From contig NC_134878.1 of the NCBI RefSeq assembly GCF_041734735.1, positions 18,198,202 through 18,262,201 of the forward strand: DNA of 64,000 nucleotides, in the 5' to 3' direction. This document shows positions 23,595 to 35,124 of the stretch, one piece after another (position 1 is the first letter of the stretch; each line of letters opens with the position of its first letter). The DNA comes from Babylonia areolata. Taxonomy: Eukaryota > Mollusca > Gastropoda > Neogastropoda > Buccinidae. Both the position numbers and the translations under genes were made by a program. The notes below the pieces were generated by a model that worked only from the letters and a program-made list of their open reading frames with translations, was not told where the DNA came from and made no database searches.

Positions 23595-24589
23595 AGTAGT
23601 AGTAGTAGTATATTGTATAGGGACTGGCAGTCATCTGCCTAGACCTCTCGGCCTTTTTATGCCCCCATCGAATCTCCATCTTCACTTCTTCTATTTATTT
23701 ATTTTCATCTTTTGTTTGTTGTCATTGGGCGGTGTACACAAGTACACTTCTGCAAGAACTTAGTTTTATTTATCATATTCATAGTAAAAAAAAAAAAAAA
23801 ATTCTTTTAAGATGGTGTTGTTGTCAAGGAGATTTTTTAATGTTTTAGTATTTTGTGCAAGTTTAACTTCAATTGGTAGTGCATTCCATGTTGGTGCAAT
23901 TCGGTTAGCCAATGAATTTTTTCTAATGTTGGTGTTGCAGTGTTCTAAACATATTTTCTTTACTGAGTTCCTTGAACTGTCATAGTCAGACATTCTAAAG
24001 ATATGTCTTGCATTTACATCATTTATGTTATTTAATATCTTTTAAGTTTCAATCAAATCTCCTCTTACTCTTCTACCTTTCAGTGAATGTAGATTTAAGT
24101 ATGGAATCAGTTTGTAATGTGTGATTGTTGTGTGGATCACCATAAATTTTAGTGTCATCTGCAAAAAAAAATGCACATACTTTCTATACAATCAGGAAGG
24201 TCGTTTATATATATTGTGAAAAGTACTGGTCCAAGAATACTGCCCTATGGAATACCACTGATTACGTTTGCACAAGCTGACTTTTCTTCTCCTATCTTAA
24301 CTAATTGTATTCTACCTGTTAAGAAGTTTTTTATCCAGTTCAGTAGTTTCAGTTTCAGTTTCTCAAGGAGGCGTCACTGCGTTCGGACAAATCCATACAC
24401 GCTGCACCACATCTGTTGAGCAGATGCCTGACCAGCAGCATAACCCAACGCGCTTAGTTAGGCCTTGAGTGCATGCTTACATATTTGTGTACCTATGAAA
24501 GTGGATTTCATTTTACGTAATTTCGCCAGAGGACAACACTCTCGTTGCCATGGGTTCTTTTTCAGTGCGCCAAGTGCGTGCTGCACACG

Positions 24590-24620
<31 letters not shown>

Positions 24621-26010
24621 TAGACGCTCAGTTTGATTTTCCAGTCAAACTTAGGAGAAAGGGCGAGAGCGGGATTCGAACCCACACCCTCACGGACTCT
24701 CTGTATTGGCAGCTGAGCGTCTTAACCATTCTGCCACCTTCCTCCCAGTTCAGTAAGTTACCAGTAATACCATACGAGGCTAATTTTAACAACAGTCTCT
24801 TGTGTGGGACAGAATCGAATGCTTTTTTGAAGTCTAAATAAATTATGTCAGTAGATTTACCGCTATCTGTCATTTTAGTCAGATCTTCTATTACATGTAC
24901 TTCTAATAGTTGCATTATACATGATATATTCTGTCTAAAGCCATGCTGACATTCTACATAAAGGTTATTTATTTTCATATGCGAAAGCATTGTATCTCTA
25001 ATAAAAGATTCTAAAATCTTACACACTGTACATGTCAGGCTCACAGGTCTATAATTACCTGGTTCTTGTTTTGACCCTTTCTTGTAAATAGCTGTTACCA
25101 CAGCCATCTTCAAGTCGTTTGGTATGGCAGCACTTTCAAGTGACTTATTCTAGATGATGCTCAATGGAATAGCCAACTCTTTGCTCAACTCTTTTAGGAG
25201 CCTTGAAGGTATTTGGTCTGGTCCTTGTGCTTTATATGGGTCTAAAGCTTTTAATTTATTTTCCACTGCCATAGGGGTGACCCTTAAGTCACATACATCT
25301 ATATTTCCCAATCTGGAACTTTCTCCAAGGTTAGGTAAATTCGTAACAGTCTCTTTCGTAAAAACACTTGCAAAGAAATTATTTAAAGTTTCTGCTTTTT
25401 CCCGATCTGTTTCAGCTAAACTACCATCTTTTTTCAGTACTCCTATTCCCATTTTTAGCTTATAGTTCTTTCCTGTACATTCTTCCAAAATATTCTTGGG
25501 CTATATTTGCAGTTTTTTGCTGTTTCTTTTCTTAATTTTAATTTCTTTTCTTGTCTACCTGTAATTTTAGGTATAGATTTATCCATAGATTTAAGTACTA
25601 GTCTTTTTAAGTCATTCCAGCACTCGTTAACATCTTGTTCCTCCATGTATGTCCAATCATTTTATTTATTGTTTCTCTTATTTTATTACAATTTCCCTTT
25701 TTTTAGGTAAAATTTATGCATAATTTCTTCTTTTAACTTCACCATTGAAATATGGAACTGGAAAACCAGAATGTCATGGTCACTCTTTCCTAGAGTATCT
25801 AGGTGTTTGATTTCACTTACCAACCTGGTATCGTTCACCATTACTAAATCTACAATGCTAGGTCTTTGACCTATTCTATTTCTTGTTGGTCTTGCCACTT
25901 TTTGAGTCAGGAAAGCATCTCTCAGACATTCTATAAAATTATCGTAAGGGCCTGTCCATGAACCATCCCTCTGTGTGTCTCTCTGTCTTTCTCTCGCATG
26001 CGCACACACA
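23595..26010 (-). mobile_element. Non-LTR retrotransposon (LINE), degraded, 5'-truncated
   Basis: Read in reverse. End of the endonuclease domain (about 25990-25690: QRPSIVDLVMVND, then GKSDHDILVFQFH), a linker, then reverse transcriptase (about 25490-24170) with NYRPVSLTCTVCKILE, IIYLDFKKAFDSVPHKRLL, INGIPQGSILGPVLFTIYIN and the catalytic FADDTKIYG. A C-terminal tail with NSLANRIAPTWNALP ends near 23770. The 3' end is a run of ACT triplets at about 23595-23612, as in several LINE clades that end in short repeats. Closest in style to the jockey/CR1 group. At least one stop (near 25152) and frame shifts are present, and a SINE splits the RT domain. Only the end of the endonuclease remains at the 5' side. 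Confidence 0.88.
24346..24744 (-). mobile_element. SINE family C, full length, inserted in the LINE
   Basis: An 11-bp target duplication CCAGTTCAGTA flanks it (24335-24345 and 24745-24755). Read in reverse: tRNA-like head with GGTGGCAGAATGGTTAAGAC, perfect B box GGTTCGAATCC, about 300 bp body, GAAACT tail. Its insertion postdates the LINE. The best preserved copy of this family in the window. Confidence 0.93.
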
Positions 26011-26359
26011 TGCACACACACACATATACACACACTTATGCAGGCAGATGATGGGGGTCAGGGAAATGTGCTCAGTTGGAATATTAATGTCCTAGGCATT
26101 CTGTACTATTTGTGAATTGGAGATATTGTGCACTTTCGTGCTCATTGGATACAATGCGCAACACTCAGTGTCATTGTATACAATGAGCAGAACAATTTTT
26201 CATTTTACATCAAGACTTAAAAGTTGAACATTGTAACAGTGCACACATTGTGAGCAAGTCTGATGGTGCTCTGCAAGCCCCATAAACACCAGAACATTCT
26301 GATGTGATCTTTGGTCAAAACGAACCTATGTCAGTATGTGTACGAAAGAAAACTGTGTG

Positions 26360-26545
26360 ATTTGTGTGTGTACATGTGGTGGTCAGATAAGAAAAAGTGT
26401 GGAAGAAAACAGCAGCTTCCAAGTCAAGTTGAAGCTCCTTTAGTTGCTGGTTGCATACTGCTGTATGGATGTGAGACATATACACTGCTGGTGGATGCTG
26501 AAGGAAGCATTGAAACCTTCAAAACCAAATTCCTGAAGAATTAAC
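26360..26545 (+). mobile_element. LINE relic, end of an RT ORF
   Basis: The forward frame reads LLYGCETYTLLVDAEGSIET then FKTKFLKN, resembling the LYGCETWTL and ERRIQAFE motif after many LINE reverse transcriptases. Opposite in strand to the main LINE and from another element. Confidence 0.6.
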
Positions 26546-26559
26546 AATTCCACATCTAA

Positions 26560-26680
26560 TACAGAGAGTACATCATTTTTACCGTCACTAAATTGTAAAA
26601 GTTCTTCAAACATAGTCTTGTATTTATCCATCTTTTTCCAACGCTCTTTCTTAGTTGCATCCAGCAAACTGCAAGCAACT
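26560..26680 (-). other. Unexplained coding-like stretch
   Basis: The reverse strand reads LLDATKKERWKKMDKYKTMF then EELLQFSDGKNDVLSVLDVE after an acceptor-like TTGCTTGCAG. No family recognised; could be a relic. No neighbouring exon found. Confidence 0.25.
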
Positions 26681-27424
26681 TAGCAAGATCATTATGTTGA
26701 AGTGTTTATTCATAAATTCAAAATATTCAACCTTTCAACAAAGTGATCTCTATGAATTAAAGTAAACCATTCAAAGGTTCTTATATATACTCACTACATG
26801 GTCTTGCTAATTCAGTTATGTGTATAATATGCATTTGTTCTGCTCATTACAGAATAGAGAATACTTTCTTTTCTCAATAATAAAAATTCATGTGTGGTGT
26901 ATGCAACTCTAATAATACATGAGAACCAACATGAATACAAAAAAAGATTTAAAATGCTAAAGTGAAATGCTAAGTTGATATGAACCTTAGGTACAATAAT
27001 CACAATCATATAATATATGCAGTGAACAGGAAGTATGCAACACAGTTTGTACAGTATGAGTACGGCTTTCACATACATTTATATATCCTGTGATTTTACA
27101 GTGCGCTGTTGGTGTTGCTTTGAATTTGATGTGAACACTAGAAACCATATTGTTACTCCCATGAGGGTTAAATTTAAAGGCAACCTATCTCACTTTGGAC
27201 AACTGCATATCACCAGAAAATAGTAATGTCATTAACTTGGTGTCACTTGGATGAATGCATACTATTTGAATATCAAATCATTTGGATAACATTTGATATG
27301 GCTTTACCATGTGATTGAAGTTTTCCAATGTGGGTTCAGTCAGTGTGTATGTTATGCATACTACATATAAGTATGTGTTTTTGTGTGTGCATGACCTCAT
27401 TAGTGTTCTCTTTAACATTTACAG

Positions 27425-27543
27425 AAGCATGGCCGATGGATTATCAAAACCCCAGAGAGCATTTGTAGTTGGTGTGGGAATGACAAAGTTTGAGCGACCC
27501 AAGTCAAAGGACTGGGACTACCCTGACATGGCTAGGGAAGCAG
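27425..27543 (+). CDS. Thiolase exon 1 (coding from 27429)
   Basis: Acceptor ATTTACAG ends at 27424, then AAGC and the ATG. It encodes [20 protein letters not shown] and on to DYPDMAREA. Donor GTATTT. Confidence 0.88.
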
Positions 27544-27681
27544 GTATTTATTTTGATGGATTAAGTTTACATTCATATTGAATTGAAAAACAGGCACCAC
27601 ACATTCTAAAATGAATGTCATTATTCATTTGGACATTATACATGTAATATACACAGATGATCAAATATACCTGTACACACA

Positions 27682-27722
<41 letters not shown>

Positions 27723-29075
27723 GCGCGCGTGCGCGCATGCACACACACATGCATGCACAAATACACATGAATATGCACACACACTAACATACACAGTACA
27801 TGACTTTCCAGCACATAAACAGATACTTTTCTACCAGGAGAAGCTGCCTTGAAGGACGCAGGCATCCCATATTCAGACGTCAAAGCAGCAGTGGCCAGTT
27901 ACTGTTACGGGGAGCCAACCAGCGGTCAGCGAGCCGTGTATGAGCTTGGGCTGACAGGGGTACCTGTCTTCAACGTCAACAACAATTGTTCCTCTGGATC
28001 CACTGCCCTGATGATGGCCAGGCGTCTTGTGCAGAGTGGCATAGAGGATTGTGTTCTGGCCATTGGTGAGGAAGATGGAAAAGAAAAATATGCATGTATG
28101 ACATATATCCATGATCTAAGAGGAGACAGTGAAAAAATTTGCAAGTATGACATATATGATATGATCTAAGAGAAGACAGGATTTGTTGTGCCATGAAATA
28201 TGGTGGTATGAATCCTTTTGAATTTACAGATCAAAGTATACAGAATAAGAACAGAAAGTGATATAACCAGGTAAATAAAATAAGTAAATAATTTATAAAA
28301 ATGAAGTTCTCAATATTGATGAACATGATGACAAAATCATTATGATATTAATTATAATAATGATGATTATGCTTTTAATAATAAAAGTGATGATGGTGTA
28401 ACAAAAACAATGCAAAACAGACATCGTTTACACCAATCTTCAGTTGCTGCAGATAATCCCAGCAGAATCTGTTCTGCAGGGTTTGAGAAGATGGAGGGAG
28501 GGCTGTCAGAGCGCTACACAGATCGTGTGTCACCTGTGGGCCGCCACATGGACCACATGGTTGCCATAGGTGCTGACCCGGGCCTCATCCAGCCCAAGAT
28601 GAACCGCATGACCTCTGATGTCATCAAGCTGTTTGCCTATGCAGCTCGTGAATACATGGACCTCCACCCTGAGGTTTGTTACGCTATGTATGAGCATTCT
28701 TTTGTGTCATATTGTATCTGCTGTTTGGTGATACTGTTTTTAATATGCATCTAATAATCTTTTTATTGAGCTACATGACAGGCGGAGATGGAGTGCAAGG
28801 TGACAGATAAAAAAACCCCAGCAACAGTCATTGTGTATGGAAAAGGTCATTTGTATATATATCAAAAATAAATAAATAAATAAAAAGATTACTACATAAA
28901 AAAAACATGGATGTAGCAGTCCACAAATGCATAAGTCTATATTGTTTTCATGATCCCAGTGAATGTATTGTTCAATTCTGTCCCATCCTTCCTTACCCCA
29001 GTAAAAAAGAAAATGTCAGCCCAGTTTATTACAGAATTACCAAAGTTCCAGCTGAAGTAAGAAGTCTAGGCATTA

Positions 29076-29112
<37 letters not shown>

Positions 29113-31111
29113 ATACTTTTTATTGTTGTATTTCCATGCTGCATAGCTGGATTTCAATTTCTCTTTGAAAATGACAGGTGACGGTGGAGGAATTAGCCAA
29201 AATCGCACAGAAAAATCGCAAACAGGGAGAGAACAACCCTCGCGCTTCCTTCCAGAAAGCCCCAGACATCCAGTCCATCACCACAAAAGCCATGCTGTGT
29301 CATCCCATCACGTTCGGCATGACAGCAGCAACAGCAGACGGAAGTGCTGCGGCCATCGTGTGCAGTGAAAACTACGTCAAACAGAATGGGCTGGAGAACA
29401 AGGCTGTGGAAATTCTGGCCCAGCACATGGTCACTGATCTTCCAACATCATTTGGCAACAGTTTTCAAGATTTGTGTGGCTACTCCATGGCAAAACTGGC
29501 AGCTCAGCGCTGTTACAGTGACACGGGTTTGACCCCTGCTGATGTTCAGGTAGATTTTGTGTGTGTGTGTAAGTGTGTGTGTTAGTTTATGTGGTTGTGT
29601 ATGTGAGCGTGAAGATGCATGCATGGATCCACTTGTTGTGTGCATGTTTATATTGACTTCACATAAGGATTTTTTCTTCATGTTTGTTCTTTTTTTCCTT
29701 AGTGACAGTTGTTTGCTGTTTCGATCATGATCTAGTACATTAAATTGTTGTATTACATATTTAGTTTTTATAACATTTTTGTCAGATCAAATTAAATTAT
29801 GTTTCTTGTGGGGCTTAGACTACATTTTAAGTCTTGAGATTCGTTAGAAAGAAACAAAGCTATATATTTTTCAAAAACTGGCCTCATTTACACCTTAGAT
29901 TTTTTTTCCACTTTAATTACTTCTGTCTAGTGTTGTTATTATCATTGATTCCTTATCATTTCTTTTCTTGATGGGCTCAATAACCAAATGGATAAAGCAT
30001 TGTACTTTTAATCTGAAGGTCATGGGTTTGATATCAGTATTGGTGCTTAGTAGAGATTTTTCTGATTTTCCAGTTCAGCATATGTGCAGATCTGCCAGTA
30101 CCTTATTCACATCAGATATATGTATTTCAAATATCCCATTATCCATGTCAGTTTTCAGATGGTTATGGAAACATAGACATACCCAGCATGTACATCCCCC
30201 AAAATGTAGTATGGCTGCTTATATTTATGGTGAGGAAAAATGGTAAGACATGTAAAAGACCACATGTTCATCTATACAAGTGAACATTTGAGCTGCGGTT
30301 CACAAACGCAGAAAGAAAAAAAAATCATTTATTTCTTTGTTCCGCTCAGGTGTTTGAGGTACATGACTGTTTCTCCTGCAATGAGCTGTTCATGTACGAA
30401 GCCCTGCAGTGTGCCCCAGAGGGCCGGGGTCTGCAGATGATGAAGCAGTCATCATGGAAACCCAACAAGGCGGGAGGCCAACTGCTGTATCTGAACAACA
30501 AGTGGGTCTTCAATCCATCCGGTGGCCTGGAGTCCAAAGGTCACCCAATTGGTGCAACAGGTAGGTGTGTGTGTGTGTGTATTTGTGTTTGTGTGTGTGT
30601 GTTTATCCCTGTAATGGAGGAGGGAAGGAGCCTGTGTATACTGAGAGGATGAAAAGTAATATTTGTGTGTATGCAAAACATATGCACACATGCTTTTCTG
30701 CAGTTGATGTTGTGTTGTGTTCTGTGCATGTAAACAGGGAAACAATGACTGACTGACTGTCAATCTGTCTGTCTTCCCTGTTTAAGAATGAGTATTTAAG
30801 TTTATGTGCATGTAAAAAGAATGTGGTAATGCATATTTTTGTGTGCATGTCTCTGAAAGTTGTGTGTGTGTGTGTGTATGTATGTGTGTGTGTGTGTGTG
30901 TGTTCTTTTCAAAATCAGTGCTTGAGTTTCTTTTTGTTTTTCAGGTTTAGGTCAGTGTGCAGAGCTGGTGTGGCAGCTTCGAGGGGAGGCCGGCAGGCGA
31001 CAGGTAGAGGGTGCCACAGTGGCCATGCAGCATAACTTTGGCATAGGGGGCGCCGCTGTGGTCACCATGTACCGCAGATACCAGCCCAACATCCCGCAAG
31101 CTCACTTGTGA
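27429..31111 (+). CDS. SCPx/DAF-22-type peroxisomal 3-ketoacyl-CoA thiolase, no SCP2 domain
   Basis: Six coding exons (27429-27543, 27838-28065, 28480-28673, 29178-29549, 30350-30560, 30945-31111) agree in phase and give 428 aa. It follows the thiolase half of human SCP2/SCPx. Such enzymes cleave 3-ketoacyl-CoAs, including branched and bile-acid-type chains, in peroxisomes. Residues seen: [13 protein letters not shown] near the N-terminus; nucleophile Cys89 in [16 protein letters not shown] at 308-315; GHPIGATG at 367-374; [12 protein letters not shown] near the end. Human SCPx (547 aa) continues into an SCP2 domain; this protein stops at QAHL, as C. elegans DAF-22 lacks SCP2. The final AHL fits the loose PTS1 rule. 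The ATG (GC before, G after, A at -3) lies four bases into its exon, so a non-coding 5' exon is expected upstream. Symbol left blank because orthology to SCP2 or daf-22 needs a tree. Confidence 0.94.
27677..27750. repeat. (CA)n/(CG)n microsatellite
   Basis: CA run passing into GCGCGCG and CATG repeats in thiolase intron 1. Confidence 0.9.
27838..28065 (+). CDS. Thiolase exon 2, nucleophilic Cys
   Basis: It encodes [36 protein letters not shown] and [20 protein letters not shown]. Acceptor TTTCTACCAG and donor GTGAGG. Confidence 0.94.
28480..28673 (+). CDS. Thiolase exon 3
   Basis: It encodes [20 protein letters not shown] and [14 protein letters not shown]. Acceptor TGTTCTGCAG and donor GTTTGT. 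Phase 0 out. Confidence 0.9.
29078..29108. repeat. T homopolymer
   Basis: A run of about 30 T, 70 bases before thiolase exon 4. Confidence 0.85.
29178..29549 (+). CDS. Thiolase exon 4
   Basis: It encodes [50 protein letters not shown] and a stretch ending GLTPADVQ. Acceptor AATGACAG and donor GTAGAT; both phases 0. Confidence 0.93.
29966..30325 (+). mobile_element. SINE family A, old copy
   Basis: Starts GATGGGCTCAATAACCAAAT and shares AGAGATTTTTC, TATGTGCAGA, CCATGTCAG, GGTTATGGAAACA, CATACCCAGCATG and GTATGGCTGC with the 44728 copy. Strongly diverged. Lies just before thiolase exon 5. Confidence 0.8.
30350..30560 (+). CDS. Thiolase exon 5, HDCF and GHPIGATG motifs
   Basis: It encodes [38 protein letters not shown]. 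Acceptor TTCCGCTCAG and donor GTAGGT. A degenerate SINE ends about 25 bases before the acceptor. Confidence 0.94.
30567..30603. repeat. (GT)n microsatellite
   Basis: GT run seven bases after the exon 5 donor. A second run at about 30859-30903 lies before the last exon. Confidence 0.9.
30945..31111 (+). CDS. Thiolase last coding exon
   Basis: It encodes [40 protein letters not shown] and QPNIPQAHL, then TGA at 31109-31111. No SCP2-like frame follows in the next 2.5 kb. Confidence 0.94.
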
Positions 31112-33660
31112 TGGTGGGTGGCAGAATTTCTCTAAAAGATATTTCAACACAAAGAACAGTTTGTAAAAGCTTGTCCTATGTCTGACGGTGTGGAAAATTC
31201 CAGATGCCTGTTTCAAATGAGTGAACAAGTAAAGTGTTTAGAGGGTATTACGGGATCTGGATTGTTTCAGACCAAAAAGACTAGCTTATTGAGACCAGCT
31301 GTCAATAGTACTTTGTCATAACAGCTGTGACTGGTTTGAGAATGACTATGATTCTCTGAATTGTGATTGATTCAATGTAAAAAAAATTAAAAATTCAACT
31401 GTGGTGTGAGTATGGGTAAAATGCGACTTGCCTGTGATAAACATTGTCATTTGTCAAATGACAACATTTTACTTAACAAATTGATTGATTGATTAACTTT
31501 CTTATAACAATATTTACATAATGGTGCCATTGCTAATAACATCACTTCTTTTGTTTCCATTCTCAACACCATAAAATAGGATATTATTTGATTTCTAGCT
31601 GATTTTTTTCTTATTCAAAATGTGTTTTGATTTGTTTATAGAAGTAATGCCCTCTCTCAAACTTTCATTTCATTCTACAGTACATATACAGTATTGTTTG
31701 TGTTTTAAACATTTGGAAGAAAAGGAACCTAAAAAAGAAGTGTGAAAATAAACCACCACAGAGGATCAGGGATACTGGAAGATTTCATTATCTCTCACTT
31801 GTTGGATCAAAATCTTTTCAACTGTCCAGTAATTCCTCAAGCTTAGTGAGTGATTTTTATGTGGAGGGGAAGGATAGGGAGGGAGGAAAGATAAAGCAAG
31901 GTGAGAGTTTGTATGGAAAGGAGTAATCAGTGGACATATATTTGATTTGTGTGTCATCTTTCTTTTTTAACACATATAAGCACTTATTCTTTATGTTTGA
32001 TTGACATCTGATGTTGATTGAGGCATCTTATATGATTAATGATTTTTAAATTAAACAGCCATTTGAATTTAACAAGTTTATTCTGTACACTACCAGATTA
32101 TGTGTACAAGTAGTGAAGAATGGAATATTATGTATTCTCTGTAAGACTATTTGTCATGCCCAGACCACTTGAGGTTGAGTGGAGGAAGTGTGGGTGGTGG
32201 AGGATGAAGAGGGAATCCCATTCCTTGTATGGATCAAACACAGGACTATTCAATCCTAGGCATGGGTTCAAGCTACTGGGCTACCTTTGCATTTTAAATT
32301 GCATGTTACAAGCATGCATGATTTTTTTGTTGTTGTTGTTTTTTTATTGTTGTTGTTTTTTAACAAGTGCTACTTTTCAGCAATATTCTTCTTTCATTTG
32401 TCAGATCACAACCCTGTCTTGTTCCTATTGTTGTTGTTGCTATTGTTGTTTCATTATTTGATTAAATATATGTGTTGTGAAGGAAGATGCCATGACAGCT
32501 CTTGAGCATGAGCTGATTTCTTGAGGACATTTAATCAGATTTGTTTCCTTTAGATGTGTGTCTTTAAATCACATTTGTATTTTATTTAAGTTTATCTCAG
32601 AAAATGAGTGTGTGTGACACTAACTCTGCATTGAGATGATTAACACTTTTTATAGCTTTTCAGTCTCTTAATCTATCTGTCTGTCCGCCTTTCTGAACCC
32701 ACTGCGAGTTAAACTGAAGCATATTACTGAAAATTATTATGTTGAAAAAAAATTTGTTGAAGTTTTTGGGGATTTTTGTGGTCTGTAAATGTGTTTTTTT
32801 ATGAAATGAGACATGTTTAAATGAGAGTGAATGAGAAACGAGATAACCTCACACAAAGACTGACTTGTATATGAAACCATGACTTGACAGTAGTATATTT
32901 ACTCTGCAGTAGATGTGGTACATCATAATGTTATCTGTGTGTTGAAGATGCTGCAGATATTATGTACATGCTCAGTATTGTCATACACTAAGCAGGGCAT
33001 GTGCAGGCAGAGTCCAACCTAATAGATGACAAATGAACAATCTAAACATTCTAAAATTCTGTATTTGTTATTGTCAGAAACGGTACATGTTTTTGCATAA
33101 AAGGTATGGCAGGTGAGGTTGTGTGTGTTGCCTGTGCGTGTACCTTTACCCTCTATATATGACAGAGGAGGAGGTGGACGTGAGATGAGATGAACAATGA
33201 AAGAGACAGAGTATGTTAAGAGAGGTCAGATTATGTCATTACTTCTTTTAGTTGAAACTGACTCTGTCTTTAAAACATAAGTATTGTTTTTTGGGTTTTT
33301 TTGTTTGTTTTGTTTTGTTTTGTTTTTCTTTCTTTCTCTCTTAATATCATGCTGATTGAGACAGATTTGCATACATGGGTTGCCCTCAAAACTGTAGTGT
33401 GGCTACCAAGAGAGTCAGATGAAAATGATAAGTCATGTAAAAGCCCACATGTTAAAAAATAAAGAAATAAAACAAACATGGTGGAAGATGCAGCCCATTT
33501 TCACATACAAAAAGGGAAAATAGGGAGTAGCTCAGGAATAACAGTTTTTGTTTGTGTGTTTTGTTTTTTGTTGTTGTTTTTTGCTTATTTTCAGGCAATC
33601 ACAGAGAAACCAAATGCTACAGAAACAGGAGCAAATATTACACATATTTCATAACAGCTT
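31112..33660 (+). other. Thiolase 3' UTR and intergenic sequence
   Basis: AT-rich with no gene. AATAAA at 31747-31752 could end the thiolase transcript (3' UTR about 640 bases). Small GTT/TTG runs lie near 32320-32360 and a SINE-like fragment at 33365-33500. Confidence 0.5.
33365..33500 (+). mobile_element. SINE family A, degenerate 3' fragment
   Basis: Shares TGTAGTGTGGCT and AAGTCATGTAAAAGCCCACA with better copies. Low identity. Confidence 0.5.
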
Positions 33661-35056
33661 TTATTCAAGAATAAAGTTTGAAGTATGACATCTTTCATAC
33701 TAAAAAAAAAAGAATAGAAAAAAAGGCCAGTTCCATCATACAGCTGGTGATATCAAACAACTATAAAGTACAATTTTGTTTAAACAGCCAAATTAGAATG
33801 TTTGCTTCAAACATGTGTTTGGGTTATATATATATATATATAAAGAGAGAAAACTATATTCCAAGAAAGAGTTTCCCCCAAAAGTTTATGTATATCAAGG
33901 CAAAATGTACTTATATCATAGTACATACAACATCCTTATTACATTAATGATCAGTTTGCTGATAATGGGAGATATTTGTACCTCATTCATTCAAGCACAC
34001 ATATACATCTGTCTGTTTATAATCTTCTTTTGATTAATACATAATACTGAAGAGTTCAAAGATAGACAAAAGAAATGGAAAACAAAACAAAAAACATAAT
34101 TTATAAGCAAGATGATAAAAGATGTAAACTATCAACACAAAATTTTTATTTGAAAGAAAATGACACTTGCAGACACTTAAAAAAAGAAGAAGAAAAAGAA
34201 AGACTGAATCTGCTGTTCAAATTGTATGTTCCATGGAAAGATGATGAAAATTAATCACTTTCATCTGAAGAAAAACAAATGATTTGGAACCCATTCCTTA
34301 TGCTTTTACCACATTAGAACATTTATCCTTGAGTTAAAAAATAAAAGATGTCATTATGATCATTGTTGTTACTTGACTTCAGTCATTGAAAGCAAGTGAA
34401 TCAGTGGGATGCTGAAGTTTATGTATGGAGCACATACATGTGAGTGTCTACATATATTGCAGGAGGGAAGAGAAAAGCAAAAGATATTAAACAGATTATA
34501 ACAGGAAAGGTCAGAACAGTTGGTTGTTCAGTCTTCATCCTGTTCCTAATGTCTACCCTTTTAAATGAATTTCACACCCTGCACCCCTTCTCAGTATTAG
34601 CATGAATTTCATGTCCTGTTTTCCCTCTCAGTGCTGTGTGAAATCCACATCCAATATTCTTCCTTATTCTCTGGGTGAAATCGAAGTCCTCTTTTCCTAC
34701 TCAATCCACTTCGTCTACACAGACTTTTTGTGCAAACCAAAACACAGTACAACTTCCCTATTGAACCTTCTCTCAAAGAAATCTTTTGTTTGTTACAACA
34801 AAGTAATACTATACAATAGTTTTACAATACAATTAAATACAAGACAAGACCAGACAAACACATGGCTGCCATTAGCCAAGTCTTAACGGTTGAACCACTG
34901 AACAAATCTGAAACACATGAATGTTCAGATGTCTGCATTTTAACAAGTCCTGCTGCGAGCTGATTTTTATCCAGTGACTTATCAGTCGGGTCAACAGTTT
35001 CCATGGCGGAAACCCTCTGCTCTGCCAAAGTAAACCATTCTAAAAACAGCAGCCAG

Positions 35057-35124
35057 AATCCTAATTTCAAAGCAAATGAATTTAGTTTGTAATCCTAATT
35101 TCAAAGCAAATGAATTTAGTTTGT
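35057..35124. repeat. Perfect 34-bp tandem duplication
   Basis: AATCCTAATTTCAAAGCAAA plus 14 bases occurs twice in direct succession with no mismatch, so it is recent or an assembly duplication. Confidence 0.95.

Noticed and set aside
34822-35070. Reverse 82-aa ORF with hydrophobic ends
   Set aside because: No homology recognised, no splice partners, in AT-rich sequence; likely chance.
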